15,255 bases of DNA from the NCBI GenBank assembly GCA_034659475.1, contig JAYEHK010000101.1, forward strand, positions 1-15,255, given 5' to 3'. The notes beneath the pieces were generated by a model, which had not been told where the DNA came from, searched no databases, and saw only the letters and a list, made by a program, of their open reading frames with translations. The stretch comes from JAYEHK01 sp034659475. Lineage in GTDB: Bacteria > Bacillota > Syntrophomonadia > Syntrophomonadales > Syntrophomonadaceae. The translations under genes were made by a program, and so were the position numbers. Positions 6,592 to 14,471 of the stretch are shown here, one piece after another. How positions within the stretch are numbered: position 1 is the first letter of the stretch; every line of letters begins with the position of its first letter.

Positions 6592-8427
6592 TTAAAACAG
6601 GTGGCTTAGATTATTTTTATCCAGACTATCTACCTTCCAGGTTTCATCATCTTTGTGCAGTACCAGCTTATAGATACTTTCTTCTCCGTTTTCTTTAACC
6701 TTTAGATATATCTTGCAGTAGTTCGCATGTTCAGGATTCATAGCCAGATGCGGTTCACTAAGCTGCCAGAATTGTATCTGTCCGATAGTTACTTCTTTGT
6801 CTTTGAGTGCACTGTTGTTTTTATCCGCAATAAAATCTTCTGCAACCTTTGTAACTTTCCATGTTTGGTGAGAATCGGGGAAAGTGCTCAGCCCGGTAAT
6901 GTACCAGCGATCGTCCTTTTTAACAAACTCGGCATACCAGCCGTTGCCAAACCCGCTGCCAAATGAATTTGAACCTGCAAAGCCTATCATTACGCTGGCT
7001 TTATCTTCGTTTATGTACATATCCTGCACTGCTATTTCAAGGATATATTTTTGGGCATTGATGACAGAATGGTTTTCGCTGATATAGTTTGAGATATCGG
7101 TATATGCCCATTGTTCTGGATTATGGGTATCAATAAAGTATTTCTTAACAGCTTCCAAATCCTTTTCGCCAGTAAGAGCAGACTTGCAGTAGCTGTCTAC
7201 GGCCCCTCGTATGACTTCGTAAACGGGGAGCAGGTCGTCGTTGGTCGTTACATATCTAGGGGATTTCATAGACATACTGGTGAGGTCAATGATCTCATCC
7301 CGTTTTCCTTTGGTGAATATGGTTTTTCCATCGGGTGACAGCTGCAGGCAGTTGCCTGTAATCTCGAATTTTTTTATGAGTTTCCCGTTTTGATCAGCAA
7401 TATAGAGGAGAAAGGTGTTTGTCTCCGCTTTCGGAGATTTAATGATGTAGGCAATGCTGCCATCATAAATAAAACGGGTATCATAGATGTATTCTTCCGT
7501 GAGTGTTAACTGATTGTCAATATCGTTTATGTCGGAGGTATAATAGAGTCCAAAATGGTTTTCACCCAGTTGTAAAACAGCTCTTTCATAGGCATCCCGA
7601 AACAGACCTTTGCCGACCGTTTTCACCATCTGCCCGTTCTGATCAATGACGACTGTCTCCGCGACTTCCGGTATACCCTGTTTGAGTTCAGTTTCGCTGG
7701 GTCTGTAGAGATAGGTACCATAATAATAATTGTCATCCAGTCTACCTTTGTAATAAAGGTCTTCGTTATTTTCGTATTTATGTACGATACTGTTTGAATT
7801 TACGTAGATGATGCTGCCGTTAGGGAGATTCGGGTGTTCAGTAAATATTTTCTCTCCATCAGGTCCCCAGCCAAAATGACTGATATGTTCATTTTCGAGC
7901 TTTTCGGGCATCATCATTTCGCGGCTTTCAGCGTTATAGAGGGTCAGGTGATTGCCTCCCATCAATGCCAGCACATCTCCTGAAGCATTCCATTCAGCTC
8001 GGGTGATGACGGGAATATTAGAGGCAATCATCTCGGCTGTGTCGGTCTCTGCATCTATACGGAACAAGTCCATCCGGTAGGGAGCACGTCCTTTGATCAC
8101 CAATTGGGTATTTCCTCTGGTAATGCCCAGGGTATCTTGATAGTCTGAACGGGTCATATAGTAAGCAGATTTATGGTCAGGTGAGATACTGACGATAAGA
8201 TGATCTGGATTATGCAATAAATCTGATGCCATTATTCGTCTGAGGTCCTCTTTATAGAAGGAATTACTGCCTGCGGTATCAATCTGTGTGTCTATTACCG
8301 CTATCCTAGGACTTTCACCGTCTTTTCGTTCAGCCGGGTAAATCTCATCATCTGCGGGTCTGTTAGCAATACAGCCTGTCAAGAGCAGGCAGAGAGCGAT
8401 CAGGCATGGGAGCAATTTAAATTTCAT
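6592..8427 (-). CDS. Lipoprotein with WD40-like (TolB-type) beta-propeller and C-terminal domain
   Basis: The start chosen is the ATG at 8427 because GGAGG lies 9-10 nt upstream and the protein then begins with a clean lipoprotein signal, MKFKLLPCLIALCLLLTGC (Cys19). An in-frame start 27 codons earlier would bury it. The mature part (to residue 611) has blade motifs of the PD40/TolB kind: SPDHKSAYY (about 82), WNASGDVLALM (about 146), WGPDGEKIF (about 187) and SPDGKTIF (about 364). A separate C-terminal region (about 400-611) includes an NTF2-like WYAEFVKKDDRWYITGL segment. It should sit on the outer face of the membrane. It is the last gene behind a response regulator and sensor kinase, so it may tune or report the signal, or be their main target. 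The exact function is unknown. Confidence 0.82.
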   Translation of the reverse strand: MKFKLLPCLIALCLLLTGCIANRPADDEIYPAERKDGESPRIAVIDTQIDTAGSNSFYKEDLRRIMASDLLHNPDHLIVSISPDHKSAYYMTRSDYQDTLGITRGNTQLVIKGRAPYRMDLFRIDAETDTAEMIASNIPVITRAEWNASGDVLALMGGNHLTLYNAESREMMMPEKLENEHISHFGWGPDGEKIFTEHPNLPNGSIIYVNSNSIVHKYENNEDLYYKGRLDDNYYYGTYLYRPSETELKQGIPEVAETVVIDQNGQMVKTVGKGLFRDAYERAVLQLGENHFGLYYTSDINDIDNQLTLTEEYIYDTRFIYDGSIAYIIKSPKAETNTFLLYIADQNGKLIKKFEITGNCLQLSPDGKTIFTKGKRDEIIDLTSMSMKSPRYVTTNDDLLPVYEVIRGAVDSYCKSALTGEKDLEAVKKYFIDTHNPEQWAYTDISNYISENHSVINAQKYILEIAVQDMYINEDKASVMIGFAGSNSFGSGFGNGWYAEFVKKDDRWYITGLSTFPDSHQTWKVTKVAEDFIADKNNSALKDKEVTIGQIQFWQLSEPHLAMNPEHANYCKIYLKVKENGEESIYKLVLHKDDETWKVDSLDKNNLSHLF

Positions 8428-8604
8428 TTTTCTGCACCTCCATTTTTTACTAGCATAGCAGGCGTATTTTGCCAACTTAAGGCCGACTTGTAAACAAGTT
8501 GCAAACAAATCCCGGCACTGCCCGGCTCAAAGTTGTGTATCAATTCTCCCGCTTGACTGATTTGAGGCGAGCAAAGCGTCATGATTTTCTCAAAGTCCTC
8601 TAAT

Positions 8605-10044
8605 TTATCTATCAACTAGGAAAGACGAGTTACGGCCTGTTTCTCTGCACCAGATGATTTTTATTTCCGTTCCATTTCCAGGTTCACTATCAATTTGCAG
8701 GCTGGCTCCGTGTTTTTCAACGATGTCCCGGCATATGCTGAGTCCCAGGCCCAGCCCGCCCTGACAGCGTGACCTGGATTTATCCACCCGATAAAAAGGT
8801 TCCATTATTTTTTGCAGATCATCGGCTGATATTCCACAGCCTTCGTCCTTAACAAAAAGGCAGTCAGCATTTGCCAGCGCTTTACAGCCTGCGGTAATTG
8901 TGCTGTGAGGGGAGGAGGCATGGATGGCATTTTCAATCAGATTTCCGAGCACATCTTTTATCAAATCCTGGTTTACGGTTAACGTTATATCCTCACAGAC
9001 ACTGGTCAGTTTAATATCTGAATTGCCGGACAGAGGTGCCATCATCTGCAGGGCATCCCTGACGATTTTTCCTCCCTGTACAGTCTCAAATTCCAGCCTG
9101 GTTTCCCGGATCAGGGTAATATTCATTAACATGCTGTAGAGGCGCTGCAGGCGCAGTCCTTCATTATGAATATAATTGAGCCCTTTGAAAAAGACCTTCT
9201 CATCATACTTAATCTTTTTCAGCATATCAGCGTAACCAATGATAGCGGTTAATGGGGTACGCATTTCATGACTGAAGTTATCAATGAAACGCTGCTTGCG
9301 CTCATCTTCTCTTTGCAGGGCTGCCACATGTTCCTCGACTGCTGCTGCCATGGTATTAAACTGGCAGGCTAACTCGCCGATCTCGTCTTTGGTTTTGATT
9401 TTTGCGCGTTCATCATAATGCCCGCGGGAGATTCTTTGCGTTGAACTTCCTAACTGATTCAGCGGCTTTAGAAGCAGATTGCTGATAAAAGCAGTCAGCA
9501 AAATAACCAGCAATAAACCGATTAGGCCAATGCGGGCGAACAGTAGGTAATTCGCACTACGGGTGCTGTCAATTGCGGTGATATCATTAATATAGCTGAA
9601 AGCAGCCTTTTGGCCGTTTAGTTCCAGCGCATCATTGATAAGCAGATAATGTCTATCATCTATCCAGCTCAGCAGATAATTACGGCCTTTATCTTGAGCT
9701 GACATAAGATAATCAGGAGCTTTAGCATGATTAAAGGGACTGCTTAATGCCAGCGGCTTCAAGTCTTGGGAATAGATATCCAGGAAAATCTTGTCGGTCT
9801 TAAACATGTCATCAATACGGGCAGCGTAATCTTCCAAATCAATGGTTGTTCCTTTTTCCTTTTGACTGCCCCTAAGATATAGGCTAACCGCAGAGTACAT
9901 ATGGCTTTCTTCTGCCAAGCAGCGGTCTATTTTATCCGTCAGCATCCGGCTGTACATCTGCTCGGTTACCAAAATGGCAACCAGCGATAGACTGATAAAA
10001 TAGATGCCCACACAAAGCAAAATGATCTTCTGTTTTAAGCTCAT
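8605..10044 (-). CDS. HAMP-containing sensor histidine kinase
   Basis: This 479-residue kinase has membrane segments at about 7-27 and 166-190 that enclose an extracytoplasmic sensor of about 135 residues. A HAMP linker (about 190-243) follows. The HisKA H-box NFSHEMRTPLTAIIGY gives phospho-acceptor His259. The ATPase domain has N-box residues Asn368 and Asn372, G1 box DEGCG (400-404), an F box around EPFYR and G2 box GGLGLGL (429-435). All catalytic boxes are present. It starts 3 nt after the response regulator stop, and its GGAGG lies within the last codons of that gene, so the two are coupled. The sensor domain has no motif I can tie to a ligand. The partner regulator is certain from context; the stimulus is unknown. 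Confidence 0.94.
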   Translation of the reverse strand: MSLKQKIILLCVGIYFISLSLVAILVTEQMYSRMLTDKIDRCLAEESHMYSAVSLYLRGSQKEKGTTIDLEDYAARIDDMFKTDKIFLDIYSQDLKPLALSSPFNHAKAPDYLMSAQDKGRNYLLSWIDDRHYLLINDALELNGQKAAFSYINDITAIDSTRSANYLLFARIGLIGLLLVILLTAFISNLLLKPLNQLGSSTQRISRGHYDERAKIKTKDEIGELACQFNTMAAAVEEHVAALQREDERKQRFIDNFSHEMRTPLTAIIGYADMLKKIKYDEKVFFKGLNYIHNEGLRLQRLYSMLMNITLIRETRLEFETVQGGKIVRDALQMMAPLSGNSDIKLTSVCEDITLTVNQDLIKDVLGNLIENAIHASSPHSTITAGCKALANADCLFVKDEGCGISADDLQKIMEPFYRVDKSRSRCQGGLGLGLSICRDIVEKHGASLQIDSEPGNGTEIKIIWCRETGRNSSFLVDR

Positions 10045-10047
10045 GTA

Positions 10048-10698
10048 CTAATCCTCCAGGCGGTATCCCATTTTATACACTGTTTTGATACAAGACGTGT
10101 TCAGCTTTTTGCGTAAACGCTGGATATGAATGTCTACTGTTCTGGTATTACCTTCATATGCATATTCCCATATGCGTGCCAGGATTGTTTCTCTGGAAAG
10201 GGCAATCCCTTTATTCTCCAGCAAAAATAACAGCAGATCAAATTCCCGCGGGGTCAATTCAACCTCCTGACCATTTTTTAGTACTCGGTGTTCTTGTGGA
10301 TAGACCTCGGTATTCTCAAACGTATGAACCTTGTTTTGCTTACCTGCTCTGCGCAGTATAGCACGTACCCGTGCAAGTAGTTCCACCGTTTCAAAGGGCT
10401 TAACCAAGTAATCATCTGCCCCTATGTTTAGCCCGTTGACACGGTCTGAAAGCCGATCTTTGGCGGTAAGCATGATAACCGGAATATTTTTGCCAAGCAG
10501 ATAAGGCATTAATTCGTAGCCGTCCATGCCAGGTAACATTAGATCCAGTATGCACAGGTCAAAATCTTCCCTTTGCAACCGTTCCCTGGCTTTTATGCCA
10601 TCATCGGACTCTGCTGGTTTATAGCCCACCATCGCCAGATTCAAAGTGATAAGATCACGAATCGCATCCTCATCTTCAACAACCAGAATTCTGTACAT
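10048..10698 (-). CDS. OmpR/PhoB-family response regulator
   Basis: This 216-residue regulator has a receiver domain (1-about 115) with the acidic pocket Glu8/Asp9, phospho-acceptor Asp52 (CILDLMLPGMDG), Thr78 and Lys100. The winged-helix DNA-binding domain (about 125-216) shows ELTPREFDLLLFLLENKG and the recognition helix TRTVDIHIQRLRKKL. It should be phosphorylated by the kinase encoded next and control promoters. GAAAGGTGG precedes the ATG. A hairpin-forming element at 10770-10850 lies in its leader and contains a TTGACA hexamer on the minus strand (10784-10789), but the matching -10 is weak. It is the first gene of a three-gene unit with the kinase and the propeller lipoprotein. Confidence 0.95.
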   Translation of the reverse strand: MYRILVVEDEDAIRDLITLNLAMVGYKPAESDDGIKARERLQREDFDLCILDLMLPGMDGYELMPYLLGKNIPVIMLTAKDRLSDRVNGLNIGADDYLVKPFETVELLARVRAILRRAGKQNKVHTFENTEVYPQEHRVLKNGQEVELTPREFDLLLFLLENKGIALSRETILARIWEYAYEGNTRTVDIHIQRLRKKLNTSCIKTVYKMGYRLED

Positions 10699-10769
10699 TC
10701 TGCCACCACCTTTCTTACCATTGTAAACGAATGAAGTACTTTGGAGCAGACAAATTCACAAAATAAAAA

Positions 10770-10850
10770 GGGGATGGGGTTGTTGTCAACAGCTTGACAG
10801 CACTTCATTAATTCGTGCGTCTCACAAATGCTGATAACAACCCCGTCCTC
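10770..10850 (-). promoter_or_regulatory. Inverted-repeat leader element A upstream of the response regulator
   Basis: The arms 10770-10788 and 10832-10850 are reverse complements at 16 of 19 positions (core GGGGTTGTT / AACAACCCC) around a 43-nt spacer. Read toward the response regulator, the second arm is followed by TTTTTATTTT, so RNA from further upstream could form a terminator-like hairpin. A TTGACA hexamer lies at the inner end of that arm. A relative (B) lies upstream of the 11.2-kb lipoprotein gene in the same orientation, and another (C) lies upstream of the UDG gene. Regulatory leader or small mobile repeat are both possible. Confidence 0.55.
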
Positions 10851-10887
10851 TATGTTAAAAGATAATTGGTGGAACAAGGTGCTTTTC

Positions 10888-11209
10888 CGAGACCACTGAA
10901 AAAGTAGTTAAATTTCACTGGGGTATGCATAAATATACTGGCGACCGTTTGTCGGAGCATGGTAACACCCTTCCGGGTACAACTGATGCTCTCTATCGTT
11001 CGCACATAAGGTCGCAACATCCTGCGAAGGCGATTGGCGGAAAGGGGCGAGCGACATGGACGTCGCGAGAGGGCATTTGAACATGGACGTGAATTTGCCC
11101 GGTCCCCCTGGAGTCAATCGACAAGCAGTTGATGTTGTCCATGCGTAGACTGGGCGCAAGTATATTTATGCATACCCCTTCACTCAGACCGACTATTTCA
11201 GTGGTCTCG
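10888..11209. mobile_element. 322-bp MITE-like element with two-part inverted termini
   Basis: The outer ends CGAGACCACTGAAA (10888-10901) and TTTCAGTGGTCTCG (11196-11209) are perfect 14-bp inverted repeats. A second perfect 20-bp pair, GGGGTATGCATAAATATACT, lies inside (10920-10939 and 11159-11178). The 219-bp centre carries no convincing gene. It is GC-richer and rich in hairpins, including GCGAC-ATGGAC-GTCGC (11051-11066) and a GGGCA...TGCCC stem (11071-11100). No clear target duplication is visible. The right end supplies the stop codon of the adjacent lipoprotein gene. No transposase is encoded, so if mobile it depends on one elsewhere; a structured RNA is another reading. Confidence 0.7.
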
Positions 11210-11863
11210 TACCTGTCCCCTTGTCCCGCCCTTTGTTAAGGAACCATACTCTTTCTCAACATGGGTGAAGTTATGATTGCTCTCAAACTGATCCTCTGTC
11301 ATTCCCAAATATGAAAGGAATAAATCTGCAGCATCATCATAGCTTGAAGGGACTTTGTCTTTTTCGTCCAGGCCTGATACAAGCGTTTGCTCGTTGTTGT
11401 TTTCAGCGGTATAATATTCATCCGCTGTCAGGTAATATGTGTGTTCTCTCATACCCGCATCAAAAAAAGATACCATAAACATTTCACAGGAATCGTTACT
11501 TCTATGGACAAACAGCTGTGTATCTTTGAGGCTGTCAAATGTTTTGGTGGGCATGAAGTTACCTTCTGTGTATAACTCTACATAACCAATTTTAACGTTT
11601 GTTACCTCACCGAATATGGCGATGCTGTCGACGGCTTCAATGTTAAACTGATACCCGTATGCATTATCGTTAGCGTTTACCTCGGTTTTTTCAAGTCTAT
11701 CGAGCCCTTCACTGTCATAATTCAGGATGGCCATATTAGCCGGGCCTGCAACCTTTTCCTGTGGTGGTGTTTCATTGTTTGTTGTTACCTCTGGTTTGTT
11801 CGGTTTGTCTGAAGGTTGATCCGAGGTTTCAGAAGAACAGCCCGCCAGACATAAAATCAACAT
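11198..11863 (-). CDS. Uncharacterised lipoprotein with altered 5' and 3' ends
   Basis: From the first ATG this encodes 221 residues with lipobox LAGC (Cys9) followed by a Ser/Pro/Thr/Asn-rich linker and a folded region (about 43-200) I do not recognise. The eight residues before the lipobox Cys carry no positive charge and are too short for a normal signal peptide. In-frame codons upstream read KKNSLFLVL, which would complete one, but begin after ATA (11891-11893) with no ATG. A 9-A run follows. With one A fewer, the ATG at 11936 would be joined in frame. At the other end, the last residues (about GGTRGQVRDH) come from a GGGACAGGTAC repeat and the terminal repeat of the 322-bp element, which gives the stop. 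It may be a decaying gene or have a non-ATG start. It should be surface-anchored; function unknown. Confidence 0.65.
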   Translation of the reverse strand: MLILCLAGCSSETSDQPSDKPNKPEVTTNNETPPQEKVAGPANMAILNYDSEGLDRLEKTEVNANDNAYGYQFNIEAVDSIAIFGEVTNVKIGYVELYTEGNFMPTKTFDSLKDTQLFVHRSNDSCEMFMVSFFDAGMREHTYYLTADEYYTAENNNEQTLVSGLDEKDKVPSSYDDAADLFLSYLGMTEDQFESNHNFTHVEKEYGSLTKGGTRGQVRDH

Positions 11864-11959
11864 CAGGACGAGGAATAGACTGTTTTTTTTTATAAATATC
11901 TCTCTTAAATATACAAATTTTGATCTTAAATCTCATAATACCATAATATTCAATAAGAG

Positions 11960-12070
11960 AGGGATAGGGTTGTTAAAAAAGCTTTTTTTCCCTTCAACTC
12001 ACACCATTATCATTAGTGATTGCGGTATGCAGGCAACGGGGATTAATTCACAAGTTGATAACAACTCTGT
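11960..12070 (-). promoter_or_regulatory. Leader element B (relative of element A) upstream of the lipoprotein gene
   Basis: AGGGATAGGGTTGTT (11960-11974) corresponds to GGGATGGGGTTGTT of element A. GTTGATAACAAC (12054-12065) corresponds to the other arm; on the minus strand GTTGTTATCA is followed by a shared TTGTG...AATTAAT segment. The pairing is more degraded than in A. An AAAAAAGCTTTTTT palindrome (11975-11988) lies inside. It is in the same orientation and at a similar distance from its gene as A. With 12103-12131 and element C it accounts for most of the 11864-12344 gap. Confidence 0.45.
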
Positions 12071-12102
12071 TTCTTGTCATGTTGTTTCTTAATAAAAGGA
12101 AA

Positions 12103-12131
12103 ATGAGTCAAAGAACCGTCCCCTGACTCAT
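12103..12131. repeat. 29-bp TGAGTCA-bounded repeat, second copy
   Basis: ATGAGTCA and TGACTCAT are 8-bp inverted ends around a GAACCGTCCCC-type core. Its reverse complement aligns without gaps to 3998-4026. Here it lies between genes and encodes nothing. Confidence 0.8.
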
Positions 12132-12154
12132 TGGGGGTGAGCTTATACATATCA

Positions 12155-12184
12155 TTCGTAAAAGTGGATGAGTTACGTTATAAT
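12155..12184 (+). promoter_or_regulatory. Candidate sigma-A promoter for the UDG gene
   Basis: A perfect TATAAT -10 (12179-12184) has a weak TTCGTA -35 (12155-12160) with an 18-nt spacer. Transcription would begin about 150 nt before the UDG start and include element C in the leader. Confidence 0.35.
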
Positions 12185-12225
12185 TAAACAGAGTGACCGC
12201 CGGTTGTTAAGGGGTTGTCAGGGGA

Positions 12226-12296
12226 ACGGGGTTGTAGATAGTATTTCTGATATTAGTACTCCTGTTCTGCTTGTATGCCAAAATGTTGTTAACAAC
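12226..12296 (+). promoter_or_regulatory. Element C, third GGGGTTGT / AACAAC element, in the UDG leader
   Basis: ACGGGGTTGT (12226-12235) plus the following bases align with element A's minus strand at about 16 of 23 positions. The far end carries the perfect 12-bp palindrome GTTGTTAACAAC (12285-12296). It is weaker than A and B and could be coincidental. Confidence 0.35.
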
Positions 12297-12344
12297 TTTA
12301 GTTTGGGTCTGTGAATTGGTTAGAACTTGTAAGGAGGGGAGACA

Positions 12345-13034
12345 ATGTCTACAGAACAGCCTAATCTTTTCGGTGAAATGGTGGGGGAAGAAAAGGTTAG
12401 ATACGAACAGATTCCGGAGAAAAAAATCATACCAACTGCCTTTCTCCCCGGTGTTAATACGGAAGAAGCCTATCCGGAGATAAAGGGCTTTGCAGAGTTG
12501 GAAAAGCTTAATCTTTCCTGTGAAAAATGCGGACTTCGGAGTACCTGTAAGCAGGTTGTATATGGTGGAGGAAATCCCCATGCAGATTTATTGTTTATAG
12601 GTGAGGGTCCGGGGGCGGATGAGGATGCAAAAGGAATCCCTTTTGTTGGCCGTTCCGGTAAATTGTTTGACAAGATCCTAGCAGCGGTAAAGTTTGACCG
12701 TGAGGAGATATATATTACCAACGTGGTAAAGTGTCGTCCTCCGGGAAATCGACTTCCCAATCCTAATGAGGTAAAGGTATGCCGCAATTATCTGGAGGCA
12801 CAGATTCGGTTAATGCAACCCAAGATTATTGTCTGTCTGGGATCTGCAGCAAGTCGTGCCGTGATTGCTCCGCGTTCAAGCATTGGTCAGGTAAGGGGAC
12901 GCTGGCTGCAGCGAAATGGGATTAAAATGATGGCAACTTATCATCCGGCTGCTTTATTGCGGAATGAATCATATAAGAGGCCAACGTGGGAAGACTTTAA
13001 ATTAATCAGGGATGCCTATAACGAAATTCGTAAT

Positions 13035-13040
<6 letters not shown>
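12345..13040 (+). CDS. Family 4 uracil-DNA glycosylase (4Fe-4S)
   Basis: This 231-residue enzyme removes uracil from DNA in base excision repair. The iron-sulfur ligands fit the family 4 spacing: Cys59-x2-Cys62, then Cys130-x15-Cys146. Motif 1 reads GEGPGADED (86-94, often GEAPG in relatives), followed by IPFVGRSGKLF. The TNVVKCRPPGNR segment (125-136) and HPAALLRN (200-207) complete the active site. An N-terminal extension of about 45 residues precedes the usual core. AGGAGG (12332-12337) lies 7 nt before the ATG. The stop codon lies within the left arm of the inverted-repeat unit at 13035. It is followed after 246 nt by tsaE; co-transcription is possible but interrupted by that repeat. Confidence 0.93.
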
Positions 13041-13271
<231 letters not shown>

Positions 13272-13286
13272 AAGGATGTTAACGAG

Positions 13287-13775
13287 GTGAAAAGATTGAA
13301 ACTGACAATCCATAGCGATGAAGAAATGCAGGATCTGGGTGCCAGTCTCGCTCAAATTCTTGAGCTGAAAGACGTCGTTTATCTAATCGGGGGATTGGGG
13401 GCAGGTAAAACCACGCTGGTACGGGGCTTGGTTCGCGCCCTTTCTTATTCTGGGCGAGTGACCAGTCCTACGTTTACGTTGATGAATATTTATGATAGTG
13501 ATCCGCCTGTTTATCACCTTGATTTCTACCGGTTGGACGGAGGAGATATCAGTGATCTGGGGTTAGAGGACTACCTTGAACGAGATGGGCTTGCTCTCAT
13601 TGAGTGGCCTGGAAGTGGTACAGGCCGATTGCCTGAAGAGGCGTTGATGGTTGAAATTGCACTTACCGAGGAGGATTATGATCTCGAACGTAAGGTGTGT
13701 ATTTATGGGGTTGGAAAACAATATGAAGAACGGACAGAAAGGTTGATGAAAATTGTTGATTCTGGCGTTAGATAG
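13287..13775 (+). CDS. tsaE: tRNA t6A biosynthesis ATPase TsaE
   Basis: This 162-residue P-loop ATPase works with TsaB and TsaD to make N6-threonylcarbamoyladenosine at position 37 of ANN-decoding tRNAs. The Walker A motif GGLGAGKT (35-42) has Lys41 and Thr42. TSPTFTL (59-65), YHLDFYRL (76-83) and LIEWPG (104-109) are the other family motifs. Length is normal. Two starts are possible: GTG at 13287, with GAAGGA 10 nt upstream, or TTG at 13296, with the stronger GAGGTGA site 5 nt upstream. The latter gives MKLTIHS, closer to relatives. tsaB begins within its last codons, so the two are coupled. TsaC and TsaD are not in the window. Confidence 0.94.
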   Translation: MKRLKLTIHSDEEMQDLGASLAQILELKDVVYLIGGLGAGKTTLVRGLVRALSYSGRVTSPTFTLMNIYDSDPPVYHLDFYRLDGGDISDLGLEDYLERDGLALIEWPGSGTGRLPEEALMVEIALTEEDYDLERKVCIYGVGKQYEERTERLMKIVDSGVR

Positions 13776-14469
13776 CGCCACACCCGTTGCAGGTGTTGCT
13801 CTCTGGGAGGATGGAAAACTCCTGCGGGAAGAGTTTGTAAATTATAAAAAAACGCATTCAGAAACGCTGATGCCTATGGTTGATCAGGTATTAACAGGAT
13901 GTGAAAAGCGAATACAGGATGTTAGTGCGATGGCCTTAACCATTGGCCCAGGTTCATTTACGGGGCTGCGTATCGGGATGGCAGCTATAAAAGGGATCTC
14001 TCTGGCTACCGGTATTCCAGTTGTGGGGTTCTCAACCCTGGAGGTCATGGCGCACAATTTTGCCTATTCTAAAGCACTGGTTTGCCCTCTGCTGGATGCA
14101 CGCAAGCAGGAGGTGTATGCGGGCTTTTTTGATATGTCTGCAGGGTATCCCAAAAAACTTGCAGAAGAGATTGCCTGCAGCCCGAACGAGTTTATGGCGA
14201 TGGCACTGGAAAAACAAGCCTTATATGATAAAGAGAAAATAATCTTGCTGGGGGATGGATATTTTCCTTATCAGGAAGATTTTTTGAAGGAACTGGGTGA
14301 TCAATGCATCATCGCTCCCTCGCATTTAATGCTGCCCCGTGCCTCTGCATTAGCAGATCTGGCTGTATCGAAGGTTGAACAAAAGGAATATATTGATATG
14401 ATGAAGCTGCGTCCCATTTATCTGCGGTTGTCAGAAGCGGAGTACAGACTGGGAAAAGGAGAACTATAG
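13753..14469 (+). CDS. tsaB: tRNA t6A biosynthesis protein TsaB
   Basis: This 238-residue ASKHA-fold protein is the scaffold partner of TsaD. The N-terminal MLILALDSATP, the THSETLMP segment (34-41) and the signature IGPGSFTGLRIG are diagnostic. The start is TTG at 13753, followed by a second TTG codon, with GAAAGG about 11 nt upstream. It overlaps the end of tsaE by 23 nt in another frame, implying coupled translation. rimI follows 2 nt after the stop. TsaB itself lacks the metal site of TsaD and is not catalytic. Order tsaE-tsaB-rimI is the classic Firmicute arrangement and supports the call; tsaD often comes next but does not within the remaining 334 nt. Confidence 0.95.
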   Translation: MLILALDSATPVAGVALWEDGKLLREEFVNYKKTHSETLMPMVDQVLTGCEKRIQDVSAMALTIGPGSFTGLRIGMAAIKGISLATGIPVVGFSTLEVMAHNFAYSKALVCPLLDARKQEVYAGFFDMSAGYPKKLAEEIACSPNEFMAMALEKQALYDKEKIILLGDGYFPYQEDFLKELGDQCIIAPSHLMLPRASALADLAVSKVEQKEYIDMMKLRPIYLRLSEAEYRLGKGEL

Positions 14470-14471
14470 TT

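Noticed and set aside
8424..8615. Open frame of 63 codons filling the gap between the kinase and the propeller lipoprotein, ending in an ATGA overlap with the latter
   Set aside because: It needs a TTG start with no ribosome binding site inside the kinase end; an internal ATG has only a weak GAGGA. The protein has no recognisable features. The neat overlap is worth a homology search but is not enough for a gene call.
10908..11159. 83-codon minus-strand frame inside the 322-bp element
   Set aside because: It runs through paired hairpin arms, has no ribosome binding site and its protein is low in secondary-structure pattern; more likely a by-product of the structured, GC-rich core.
12271..12483. 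Frame overlapping the UDG start in another frame
   Set aside because: It overlaps a well-supported gene, lacks a ribosome binding site and shows no protein-like pattern.
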